64,000 nt of DNA from Aristaeella hokkaidonensis. GTDB lineage: Bacteria; Bacillota; Clostridia; Christensenellales; Aristaeellaceae. The stretch covers positions 310,001 to 374,000 of the forward strand of contig NZ_CP068393.1 in NCBI RefSeq assembly GCF_018128945.1, in the 5' to 3' direction. Below the pieces are notes generated by a model. It was given only the letters and a program-made list of their open reading frames with translations. It ran no database searches and had not been told where the DNA came from. The position numbers and the translations under genes were made by a program. How positions within the stretch are numbered: the first letter of the stretch is position 1; every line of letters starts with the position of its first letter. This document shows positions 41,939 through 55,000 of this stretch, in pieces.

Positions 41939-42009
41939 GAATATAACAATAGTTACACAGAGAAAACTGTGGACACTGGCTATTACATTCTCACAAAGGA
42001 GTCGGGACT

Positions 42010-42954
42010 ATGAAAAATCGTTTCATTCAGATGTTTCTCGTGATCTGTGCAGTGATGCTGATAATCTGCACTGCTTCCGTGTGGGCAGCGGCTGAAGATG
42101 TAACTGCCACACCTACGGATCTGATGCCAGTCGAACCGGCAGGGTCCGTATCAGAGACAGAAATGAGCGATGAAGAAGTCGCCGACTGCGTGGAGATTAT
42201 CATCACCAAGGCTGTTCGTATCGGCGACTCTTGGAGTGGGGCGATGAAGAAGACAAAGCCCGCAGTCCTGAAGCTGGACATAGATCATGCACAAGAGGTG
42301 AACCTGGTTGTGCTGGGCCGGCATGCCTGGATCACGGTTGAGAAATCCGATCAGTTGTCGGAGAATCCTGTCAGGACTCTGACAGATGATGAAACCAGTC
42401 AGACTGTCATCAGTTGGTATGCCGAAGCGGGATCTTATCTGATTACCATAGGCCCTGTGGAACCCAATCTCATGGCAAAGGTCAACATCACGTTTATGGA
42501 TGCTGCCAGCTATGAAAACTGGTTAACAGAGCAGGAGGAACAGACAGAAGAGCTGGCTGAAGAAACTGAGAAACAGCCAGATGAAACGGAAGAACCGGCA
42601 GAAGAGAATGAGGAACAAATAGAAGAAGAAATAAACACAACAGAAGAGACTACAGATGAGTCAATAGAAGAAAACATACCGGAGTCTGAATACAAACCGG
42701 AAAGGCATATAACTGTTGATGTTACATGGGATGTGCCTGATCCGGTGATTGGAGATACAGCTCATTTTGAGGCAATTCTTGATGGTTATGACGAACTGCA
42801 ATACACCATGCAGTGGCAGTACAGTCCGGATGAAACAACCTGGCATGACATACCTAATGAAACAAATACCACAATGGACGTGGTTGTCACTCCTGAAAAC
42901 AACATAGTTTACTGGAGAATACTGGTATACGTAGAAGACAATCAGGAAGACTGA
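42010..42954 (+). CDS. Secreted Ig-like protein B of the surface locus
   Basis: A 314-residue paralogue of protein A with the same plan: signal peptide (MKNRFIQMFLVICAVMLIICTASVWAAAE), first domain with GDSWSGAMKKTKPAVLKLD, a longer and very acidic Glu/Thr linker (residues about 185-235), and a C-terminal Ig-like domain with VTWDVPDPVIGDTAHF and MQWQYSPDETTWHDIP. The start follows CAAAGGAG. Only 80 bases separate it from the giant gene, with a weak hairpin and no real terminator, so the two are likely co-transcribed. No anchor is present. It probably works outside the cell with the giant protein. Confidence 0.78.
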   Translation: MKNRFIQMFLVICAVMLIICTASVWAAAEDVTATPTDLMPVEPAGSVSETEMSDEEVADCVEIIITKAVRIGDSWSGAMKKTKPAVLKLDIDHAQEVNLVVLGRHAWITVEKSDQLSENPVRTLTDDETSQTVISWYAEAGSYLITIGPVEPNLMAKVNITFMDAASYENWLTEQEEQTEELAEETEKQPDETEEPAEENEEQIEEEINTTEETTDESIEENIPESEYKPERHITVDVTWDVPDPVIGDTAHFEAILDGYDELQYTMQWQYSPDETTWHDIPNETNTTMDVVVTPENNIVYWRILVYVEDNQED

Positions 42955-43034
42955 TATTCATTTGCCGTGCCCGGAAGGGTACGGCTTCAGCTGTTTCTTA
43001 ACGAATGATAAGTTTGTTGAAGAGAGGGAACTAC

Positions 43035-46000
43035 ATGAAGTACACGATGAAGAAAACACTCGCTTTCCTGCTCACTCTTGTGATGCTGGTGAATATCCTT
43101 CCTGTGTCTGTCCTTGCAGAGCAGCCTGACGAGGGTAGAAGGGGACCGCTGAACGTACAGAAATCACGGGGTGTTAATGATAATTATCATACAGTGATTA
43201 TCACTGTGGCGGATGATGTGTCTTGGAATGGACACCTGTACTTTGTCCTGAAGCAGGAACAGGTCAGCACACCACAAGGAAATGCTGATCAGTATTTCGT
43301 TGGAGAGATCCAAAAGCCAGGTGGGACGGTTCAGGCGACAACATTTAAGGCTGCTTACTGGGGAGCTAGTGATAATCTTTATGACAATACAAAACATGTA
43401 GAGGCAAAAGCTGCGGTAAATAATTGGAATGTTAACAATACAATTAATTCTGAATCACCGATAAACAGTTCTGGTGATGTTAAATACATTGACAGCATAA
43501 ATAATGCACCTATCCGTATTTCTACAGATGATGATAATAATACAACAACCATTACTATTGGCGAAATAACAACAGTACCTGTTCCGCATACCGTTTCTAT
43601 TGAAATGCATAATAATGGCGGACCTATACCTCAAATAAATATTAAGAATAATGCTTACTGCGTGGTTGCTACGGTCAATAATGTGGCATATTATGGACTT
43701 ATCTCTGAAGACGGAACTGTGGGGAAATTCTACTCTGACGCCGGTGATCAGACTGAAGATGGCATAATTCCTGATATTGCAGATGATGGCTCTGTTAAAA
43801 TTGTTGAATATGTAAACGGGAAAACCGCAGAAGCATTAGCGGCAAAAACACCACTGGCCGAAATTGAAAGGGGAGGACCTGCAGGTCCGGGGGGCCCAGA
43901 GTACTATACTGTTACTGGTCCTGAACTGGATGAAACAGCGAACGAATATTGCTTTACTCTTGCTGAAAAGAAAGAATGTAAGGCAACACTTACGAATACT
44001 ACAGGTATAGACTTGCTAAATTTGTACGCTCTGGCAAAGGTTGGAGATACACCTGTTGCATACGCAGATCTGTCCAATTTAACCAGATCTGAAAAAACAA
44101 TGCTGAGTTTTACGGATGGGACGCAACAGATAAAATTGTACAACAATACCACCTTTGAAATAGTTTATTATGATGGAAATAATCTTAATCTGGCCAATCT
44201 GAATGCTTCGAACGAAAAGCTTACTATAAATAATGGCATAGTAGATGATATCCATTTCGAATGGAATTCAGAACCTACAACTCCGTCGGAACCGCCTACT
44301 CCCGATAATCCACCTGATCGCTATAACATCATTGCAACACTACCTGAATCCACCACAGCAACTTTGACCTTCGATCCAAACACTGGGGTCACACTGAATG
44401 GCGACTATTATCTTCTGGTAAAGGATAGTAACGGAAATTATAAGTATTATGCTCCCGTTAGCGACTCTGGACTGGGAGATTTCACTAAAACCAAAGGAAC
44501 ACCACAGGCTAACTATCTTGTTGATGCTGCGTCTTTTGAATTTGTTAAGGCGGAAGGAACGGTAACTGGCATTGATGATCTGAAAGAACTGGATAAGATT
44601 GTTGATGGCGGCACAATAGGCGAATACTATACTGTGGATTTACCCACAGAAGCAGTAAACGGTGTGTATGCAATAACTGCTGAAAAACAAGAGAACAAGT
44701 ACTACATGCAGTATAATAATGCTGCAGGAGGTATTACGTTAGCAGAGGGTAGTTATTATTATTTGCTGGCAACAATGGATGGAACTCCTGTGTTTTATAC
44801 TGCATTACCGACAACTTCAGGAACAGATCCGATTCAGTTTACTGATGGAACGAATACCATAGAGACTCTTCCAAACGTTTCTCTTTCTTTGAAACAGATT
44901 GCATCAGCGGCATCTTCTCTGAGTGCTTTTAACAATATTGATGATGCGCAGGTTATTACTGACAACGAAGGAAGAAAGTATCACATATCATCTTTTGAAG
45001 CCCCTCACAGTCGTTCCAATACTAATGAATATAATATTACGGTTGATGAGATAACAGCAGAAAATGCAGTTGTTATTGATTATTACAATAACGGACAACC
45101 GGATACAAGTGCTGCAAATAATATGACAGCAAAGTACTATCTGGAGATAACTGTGGATGGTACGTCCTATTATGCACCTATTACGATTATTGGTTCAGAA
45201 GCAGTATTGTCTGAATATAAAAAAGTATCAGATGATTCTTCCTATACAATTCCAGCAAACAAGAATGAAATACAATATAGCAATATATTGAAATACACAG
45301 GTGATGGAGAATTAACAGCTTCATATATGAATGAAGTAGTTAATGGCACGAAAAGATACTATTATGACCCGGCCGGATTATTAAGTACAATACAAGTAAA
45401 CGAAAATACTACAGTTGATGGGTACGATTATTCTTTTGATAAAATAAGAGCAGAAGATAATAATTTCCATATTACAGCTACAAAGCGTCCTGTTTATCTT
45501 GTAAAAATACGAACCTATGAACAAGATGAAGAAACAGAGGTAACACCGGATTTCGATAATGGATACTATATTCGTGCCACGATTAATGCAACAGAGGGCG
45601 AATATAAAGATAAGCCTGTCGGGTGGACTATGGTGCCTGTGACCTGGAGCGGCGAACCTGTTACTGAAGTTAAAATTCAAGGTTTTGTCGGACTAAACAA
45701 CAAACCAAAGGCATTTGATCAAAATGCAACAGAAACAGCTTTAAACTTTGATGAATATTATGTTGATTTGGATTCAATTCGTCTTTGTACACTGAAGAAT
45801 ACAGATCAGAAGCCTGAGAACTATAATCAGGCATTGAATCCTGATGATGATCCCAATAGTAAGATTGACGATGCAGCTCCGGATGGATACAAATATTTTG
45901 ATGATGTGAGTGAGGAGGAAGACGGTAGCGCTGTTATTAAGCTGAAAGAGGAAAATCAGGTAAAGTACCATGTCAGATTAAAGTTTGACACATTGAAGGA

Positions 46001-49000
46001 CAGCGATATCTCCGTAGACGGCGGGCTGTATGTCCGTGTGACTGTTGAGCATAAAAGCGGCGATCCTACTTACGCTTATGTCAAAGTTACAAATGATATG
46101 ATCAGGACGCCGGATACCGAACATGGATGTACCTATATCGATATTCCTATCGATGGCGAAAGTATCAAGTGGCTGAAAGCGGACGGAACGCCTGCGAGCA
46201 GCCAGACATATACAGGATATGAAAAATCCACTACCGTCGAACTGTTCGGCGTACCGGCGTCAGTAACGAATCCGACCCCGGGAAATCCGGGGGACAAACT
46301 GTATGTCGATCCGCTGCGTCCGTATTATGTTAACAAGTTTGCGCTGACACACTATCCGGAATCCGGGGAAGAACCGGACAGAATCAAGGAACTGAATAAA
46401 GAAGATGGTGTGGACTATTGGTATGACGTAGTCGAACTGACCAAGGATACCAGCAAATTCCCGTCTTATACACTGGAATATATCCTTAACTCCTATAATG
46501 TCGTTGCACTGTGTGATAATACAGAAGGAACGGATGGAAATCCCGGACAGGGTGATGTGAATCTGCGGGTTCACCAGATGGGCGGTGTATTGGTACGCGG
46601 TGATCTGCTTCTTGGAGTGGGCGGCTCAGAAGGAAATATTCCTAGTGGTATTGCTGACAGCAGACTGGCAGACAAGCCGTCTGTTGTCGGCGGACAGATC
46701 ATAGGCCTGACCACGAACGGACCGTTTGTCAGTGCCCGCGGAGACAATTACGACATCGTACCTTTCTATCTTGGAAGCGCAGGTAATACAGTCATTGGCC
46801 GTATCATTAACGGATCGTTTAAGGGAGCAGATGGACAGCTAAATAACGGAAACCTTTCGGATCCAGGTGACCCGCCGAAAGCCACGGAGGGTGTCTATCC
46901 CAATCCTACCGAACAGTTCCGTTTCGGGCTGAATAAAGCCGGTTCGACACTGACCAGCAGTGACTACATCCAGTGGGAGAGCCTACAGAACAATATTCTG
47001 AAGGCATCTGACGCACTTGCAACGGATGCGGAGTATAATGCCGCACAATACGCAATGCAGCATCCGGATGCGACAACGAATCCATACCTTCTCACCAGGG
47101 AGGACGCGACGCCCAAAGAAGGTAAGCTCGAATTCGAGGTCACCGTCGGGGACAACGTGATTATTTCCGGTATCGGACCGGATGAGGTCATCGTCGTCCG
47201 TGTGAAAGGGACTGACGAGTGCCCGGATCCGGCATCTCCAACGGCGCCAGGTACCGTAATCAATTTCCTTGAAGACCAGAATTTCAGGATTCCTGAAATC
47301 AGGATCAATAACGGGCAGAGTGTTCCGACAACGACTGAGAACGGCGAAGGCATCTCGATAGTCTTTAACTATCCAAACTGCGGATCTGATAAGGTCATCA
47401 GAGATTGCGGCACAACGCAGTTCGGACATGCGGTCGCACCGAAGGCTGAGATCGACATCGTCAGCAGCAACTACAGCGGTTGTATGGTCTGTAACAACGC
47501 AAAAATCTATAACGAAGGCCATATGTATCCCTACCGCGGAGATACGCTTGTCGGCTTCCACGCAGATCTCAAGGCGACAAAGCTGGTCGATGGCCACGAA
47601 CCGTCCAACAAACAGATCTATGATTTCAAGATTTTCAGTCTGCGCAGTGTGCTGACGCAAACACAATATAACAACGCAGATTACTGGGAGGCTCTTCCTA
47701 CTGTAAATAATGAAGGAAGCGAAGTAACGTTTAAGGACGTCAGCTTCTATGCCGCGGGAAAATACTACTTCATGGTCTATGAAGACACCTCTGACTTGAG
47801 TGACAAAGACATACCAGATACGCGGGTTTACTTGATTGAATGCGAAGCGGAAAAAGACGGTAAACTTTTGAAGATGATCGAAGACTCCATAAAGTATTAT
47901 GAAGTTCTTACAGATGATATCAGCGAACTGGTCACCGTCACAGAGAATCCGGCAGGAAACGGAAAACACTTCACTTCCATCGATCTTACCGACACTGATA
48001 AGGTCGCGCCGATCGGTTCACTTTCCTGGACGTCGACTGAAGACCAGAACGGAGAGATTGAAACTGGTATTGAGTTCCTCAACCAGAAACTGAAGAGCGG
48101 ACTGAATATCAGGAAGGAAGTAACCGGCAATCCTACCACGGATCCCGAATTTACATTCATTGTATACCTGTGGGAGGAAATAGAGGAAGACGGAACTGTC
48201 ACCTATTCCTACATTGACCCGGATGAAAACAATATCGTAATTAAGAAGTACAGCAACGGGACAGAGACTACCCTCGATACAGATTTCTCCGCCCAGGGAA
48301 CCTACAGTGATGGTAACGGCGAACATATCGCGAACATTGCCACATTAACGCTGAAGAGGAACGAATCCCTGAACATCAACGGAATCATCGTGGACACGCA
48401 CTATGCTGTACTTGAAAAAGTAAATGGCAGCAATACTCCTCTTAATGGTAATAATGAAGTAATTGAAAACTACACTCTGATTTCCGTGGGAGACAATACC
48501 AATACTCCCGAGGATGGCGTTCAGGGTGTTATCTCGAACGATGCGAATGCATCTGTTATCATTCAGTTTACCAATGAATATACGGAAGAGAAGGGCAGCC
48601 TGACAGTCAAGAAGCAGATCACTGGCATTAGCGGCCAGGATAGCAAGGCTTACCCGATCACAATCAAGGCAACAGTTGACGGAGCCACGAAGTTTGTAAA
48701 CGCCGACGGCGAGTTTGTGGACACCGATCCCGGACTGACGGTGAGCGTGAGCACGCCTGTGGTAATTGACGACCTGCCGCTGGACATTGAGTACACAGTG
48801 GCGGAAGTTCTGGACGATGACGAGAACATCATCGGAAACTTCACGCTGAGCGAAGACAGTGAAACCAGTGGATCTGCAACGCTGACGAGAGGCGAAACAA
48901 CCCAGAGCAAGACGGTGACGCTGATCAACGACTATGTCGAAGAGAAGGGCAGCCTGACAGTCAAGAAGCAGATCACTGGCATTAGCGGCCAGGATAGCAA

Positions 49001-52000
49001 GGCTTACCCGATCACAATCAAGGCAACAGTTGACGGAGCCACGAAGTTTGTAAACGCCGACGGCGAGTTTGTGGACACCGATCCCGGACTGACGGTGAGC
49101 GTGAGCACGCCTGTGGTAATTGACGACCTGCCGCTGGACATTGAGTACACAGTGGCGGAAGTTCTGGACGATGACGAGAACATCATCGGAAACTTCACGC
49201 TGAGCGAAGACAGTGAAACCAGTGGATCTGCAACGCTGACGAGAGGCGAAACAACCCAGAGCAAGACGGTGACGCTGATCAACGACTATGTCGAAGAGAA
49301 GGGCAGCCTGACAGTCAAGAAGCAGATCACTGGCATTAGCGGCCAGGATAGCAAGGCTTACCCGATCACAATCAAGGCAACAGTTGACGGAGCCACGAAG
49401 TTTGTAAACGCCGACGGCGAGTTTGTGGACACCGATCCCGGACTGACGGTGAGCGTGAGCACGCCTGTGGTAATTGACGACCTGCCGCTGGACATTGAGT
49501 ACACAGTGGCGGAAGTTCTGGACGATGACGAGAACATCATCGGAAACTTCACGCTGAGCGAAGACAGTGAAACCAGTGGATCTGCGACGCTGACGAGAGG
49601 CGAAACAACCCAGAGCAAGACGGTGACGCTGATCAACGATTATGTCGAAGAGAAGGGCAGCCTGACAGTCAAGAAGCAGATCACTGGCATTAGCGGCCAG
49701 GATAGCAAGGCTTACCCGATCACGATCAAGGCAACAGTTGACGGAGCCACGAAGTTTGTAAACGCCGACGGCGAGTTTGTGGACACCGATCCCGGATTGA
49801 CAGTGAGCGTGAGCACGCCTGTGGTAATTGACGACCTGCCGCTGGACATTGAGTACACAGTGGCGGAAGTTCTGGACGATGACGAGAACATCATCGGAAA
49901 CTTCACGCTGAGCGAAGACAGTGAAACCAGTGGATCTGCGACGCTGACGAGAGGCGAAACAACACAAAATAAAACAATCACCTTAATAAACAAGTATATT
50001 GGTGAAAAAGGAATACTGACAGTCAAGAAGCAGATCACTGGCATTAGCGGCCAGGATAGCAAGGCTTACCCGATCACAATCAAGGCAACAGTTGACGGAG
50101 CCACGAAGTTTGTAAACGCCGACGGCGAGTTTGTGGACACCGATCCCGGATTGACAGTGAGCGTGAGCACGCCTGTGGTAATTGACGACCTGCCGCTGGA
50201 CATTGAGTACACAGTGGCGGAAGTTCTGGACGATGACGAGAACATCATCGGAAACTTCACGCTGAGCGAAGACAGTGAAACCAGTGGATCTGCGACGCTG
50301 ACGAGAGGCGAAACAACCCAGAGCAAGACGGTGACGCTGATCAACGACTATGTCGAAGAGAAGGGCAGCCTGACAGTCAAGAAGCAGATCACTGGCATTA
50401 CCGGCCAGGATAGCAAGGCTTACCCGATCACGATCAAGGCAACAGTTGACGGAGCCACGAAGTTTATAAACGCCGACGGCGAGTTTGTGGACACCGATCC
50501 CGGACTGACGGTGAGCGTGAGCACGCCTGTGGTAATTGACGACCTGCCGCTGGACATTGAGTACACAGTGGCGGAAGTTCTGGACGATGACGAGAACATC
50601 ATCGGAAACTTCACGCTGAGCGAAGACAGTGAAACCAGTGGATCTGCGACGCTGACGAGAGGCAAAACAACCCAGAGCAAGACGGTGACGCTGATCAACG
50701 ATTATGTCGAAGAGAAGGGCAGCCTGACAGTCAAGAAGCAGATCACTGGCATTACCGGCCAGGATAGCAAGGCTTACCCGATCACAATCAAGGCAACAGT
50801 TGACGGAGCCACGAAGTTTGTAAACGCCGACGGCGAGTTTGTGGACACCGATCCCGGACTGACGGTGAGCGTGAGCACGCCTGTGGTAATTGACGACCTG
50901 CCGCTGGACATTGAGTACACAGTGGCGGAAGTTCTGGACGATGACGAGAACATCATCGGAAACTTCACGCTGAGCGAAGACAGTGAAACCAGTGGATCTG
51001 CGACGCTGACGAGAGGCGAAACAACCCAGAGCAAGACGGTGACGCTGATCAACGATTATGTCGAAGAGAAGGGCAGCCTGACAGTCAAGAAGCAGATCAC
51101 TGGCATTAGCGGCCAGGATAGCAAGGCTTACCCGATCACAATCAAGGCAACAGTTGACGGAGCCACGAAGTTTGTAAACGCCGACGGCGAGTTTGTGGAC
51201 ACCGATCCCGGATTGACGGTGAGCGTGAGCACGCCTGTGGTAATTGACGACCTGCCGCTGGACATTGAGTACACAGTGGCGGAAGTTCTGGACGATGACG
51301 AGAACATCATCGGAAACTTCACGCTGAGCGAAGACAGTGAAACCAGTGGATCTGCGACGCTGACGAGAGGCGAAACAACCCAGAGCAAGACGGTGACGCT
51401 GATCAACGACTATGTCGAAGAGAAGGGCAGCCTGACAGTCAAGAAGCAGATCACTGGCATTACCGGCCAGGATAGCAAGGCTTACCCGATCACGATCAAG
51501 GCAACAGTTGACGGAGCCACGAAGTTTATAAACGCCGACGGCGAGTTTGTGGACACCGATCCCGGACTGACGGTGAGCGTGAGCACGCCTGTGGTAATTG
51601 ACGACCTGCCGCTGGACATTGAGTACACAGTGGCGGAAGTTCTGGACGATGACGAGAACATCATCGGAAACTTCACGCTGAGCGAAGACAGTGAAACCAG
51701 TGGATCTGCGACGCTGACGAGAGGCGAAACAACCCAGAGCAAGACGGTGACGCTGATCAACGATTATGTCGAAGAGAAGGGCAGCCTGACAGTCAAGAAG
51801 CAGATCACTGGCATTACCGGCCAGGATAGCAAGGCTTACCCGATCACAATCAAGGCAACAGTTGACGGAGCCACGAAGTTTGTAAACGCCGACGGCGAGT
51901 TTGTGGACACCGATCCCGGACTGACGGTGAGCGTGAGCACGCCTGTGGTAATTGACGACCTGCCGCTGGACATTGAGTACACAGTGGCGGAAGTTCTGGA

Positions 52001-55000
52001 CGATGACGAGAACATCATCGGAAACTTCACGCTGAGCGAAGACAGTGAAACCAGTGGATCTGCGACGCTGACGAGAGGCGAAACAACCCAGAGCAAGACG
52101 GTGACGCTGATCAACGACTATGTCGAAGAGAAGGGCAGCCTGACAGTCAAGAAGCAGATCACTGGCATTAGCGGCCAGGATAGCAAGGCTTACCCGATCA
52201 CAATCAAGGCAACAGTTGACGGAGCCACGAAGTTTGTAAACGCCGACGGCGAGTTTGTGGACACCGATCCCGGATTGACGGTGAGCGTGAGCACGCCTGT
52301 GGTAATTGACGACCTGCCGCTGGACATTGAGTACACAGTGGCGGAAGTTCTGGACGATGACGAGAACATCATCGGAAACTTCACGCTGAGCGAAGACAGT
52401 GAAACCAGTGGATCTGCGACGCTGACGAGAGGCGAAACAACCCAGAGCAAGACGGTGACGCTGATCAACGACTATGTCGAAGAGAAGGGCAGCCTGACAG
52501 TCAAGAAGCAGATCACTGGCATTAGCGGCCAGGATAGCAAGGCTTACCCGATCACGATCAAGGCAACAGTTGACGGAGCCACGAAGTTTATAAACGCCGA
52601 CGGCGAGTTTGTGGACACCGATCCCGGATTGACGGTGAGCGTGAGCACGCCTGTGGTAATTGACGACCTGCCGCTGGACATTGAGTACACAGTGGCGGAA
52701 GTTCTGGACGATGACGAGAACATCATCGGAAACTTCACGCTGAGCGAAGACAGTGAAACCAGTGGATCTGCGACGCTGACGAGAGGCGAAACAACCCAGA
52801 GCAAGACGGTGACGCTGATCAACGACTATGTCGAAGAGAAGGGCAGCCTGACAGTCAAGAAGCAGATCACTGGCATTAGCGGCCAGGATAGCAAGGCTTA
52901 CCCGATCACGATCAAGGTAACAGTTGACGGAGCCACGAAGTTTGTAAACGCCGACGGCGAGTTTGTGGACACCGATCCCGGATTGACAGTGAGCGTGAGC
53001 ACGCCTGTGGTAATTGACGACCTGCCGCTGGACATTGAGTACACAGTGGCGGAAGTTCTGGACGATGACGAGAACATCATCGGAAACTTCACGCTGAGCG
53101 AAGACAGTGAAACCAGTGGATCTGCGACGCTGACGAGAGGCGAAACAACACAAAATAAAACAATCACCTTAATAAACAAGTATATTGGTGAAAAAGGAAT
53201 ACTGACAGTCAAGAAGCAGATCACTGGCATTAGCGGCCAGGATAGCAAGGCTTACCCGATCACAATCAAGGCAACAGTTGACGGAACCACGAAGTTTGTA
53301 AACGCCGACGGCGAGTTTGTGGACACCGATCCCGGACTGACGGTGAGCGTGAGCACGCCTGTGGTAATTAACGACCTGCCGCTGGATATTGAGTACACAG
53401 TGGCGGAAGTTCTGGACGATGACGAGAACATCATCGGAAACTTCACGCTGAGCGAAGACAGTGAAACCAGTGGATCTGCGACGCTGACGAGAGGCGAAAC
53501 AACCCAGAGCAAGACGGTGACGCTGATCAACGATTATGTCGAAGAGAAGGGCAGCCTGACAGTCAAGAAGCAGATCACTGGCATTACCGGCCAGGATAGC
53601 AAGGCTTACCCGATCACAATCAAGGCAACAGTTGACGGAGCCACGAAGTTTATAAACGCCGACGGCGAGTTTGTGGACACCGATCCCGGACTGACGGTGA
53701 GCGTGAGCACGCCTGTGGTAATTGACGACCTGCCGCTGGACATTGAGTACACAGTGGCGGAAGTTCTGGACGATGACGAGAACATCATCGGAAACTTCAC
53801 GCTGAGCGAAGACAGTGAAACCAGTGGATCTGCGACGCTGACGAGAGGCGAAACAACCCAGAGCAAGACGGTGACGCTGATCAACGATTATGTCGAAGAG
53901 AAGGGCAGCCTGACAGTCAAGAAGCAGATCACTGGCATTAGCGGCCAGGATAGCAAGGCTTACCCGATCACAATCAAGGCAACAGTTGACGGAGCCACGA
54001 AGTTTGTAAACGCCGACGGCGAGTTTGTGGACACCGATCCCGGATTGACGGTGAGCGTGAGCACGCCTGTGGTAATTGACGACCTGCCGCTGGACATTGA
54101 GTACACAGTGGCGGAAGTTCTGGACGATGACGAGAACATCATCGGAAACTTCACGCTGAGCGAAGACAGTGAAACCAGTGGATCTGCGACGCTGACGAGA
54201 GGCGAAACAACCCAGAGCAAGACGGTGACGCTGATCAACGACTATGTCGAAGAGAAGGGCAGCCTGACAGTCAAGAAGCAGATCACTGGCATTAGCGGCC
54301 AGGATAGCAAGGCTTACCCGATCACGATCAAGGTAACAGTTGACGGAGCCACGAAGTTTGTAAACGCCGACGGCGAGTTTGTGGACACCGATCCCGGATT
54401 GACAGTGAGCGTGAGCACGCCTGTGGTAATTGACGACCTGCCGCTGGACATTGAGTACACAGTGGCGGAAGTTCTGGACGATGACGAGAACATCATCGGA
54501 AACTTCACGCTGAGCGAAGACAGTGAAACCAGTGGATCTGCGACGCTGACGAGAGGCGAAACAACACAAAATAAAACAATCACCTTAATAAACAAGTATA
54601 TTGGTGAAAAAGGAATACTGACAGTCAAGAAGCAGATCACTGGCATTACCGGCCAGGATAGCAAGGCTTACCCGATCACAATCAAGGCAACAGTTGACGG
54701 AGCCACGAAGTTTATAAACGCCGACGGCGAGTTTGTGGACACCGATCCCGGACTGACGGTGAGCGTGAGCACGCCTGTGGTAATTGACGACCTGCCGCTG
54801 GACATTGAGTACACAGTGGCGGAAGTTCTGGACGATGACGAGAACATCATCGGAAACTTCACGCTGAGCGAAGACAGTGAAACCAGTGGATCTGCGACGC
54901 TGACGAGAGGCGAAACAACCCAGAGCAAGACGGTGACGCTGATCAACGATTATGTCGAAGAGAAGGGCAGCCTGACAGTCAAGAAGCAGATCACTGGCAT

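Larger units (their letters stand above)
41467..42009. other. Intergenic regulatory region before secreted protein B
   Basis: 543 bases without a convincing gene. From left to right: an 8-bp inverted repeat (GAATGTTT at 41477 with AAACATTC at 41500); a short hairpin plus T6 (41596-41620) preceded by TATAAT at 41588; TGTAAC at 41650; a 13-base imperfect inverted repeat (41781-41813); TTGAAA (41855) with a distant GATAAT (41881); and the 20-bp motif at 41919 with another GTTACA at 41952. No -35/-10 pair with ideal spacing is visible, as expected for an activator-dependent promoter. Confidence 0.6.
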
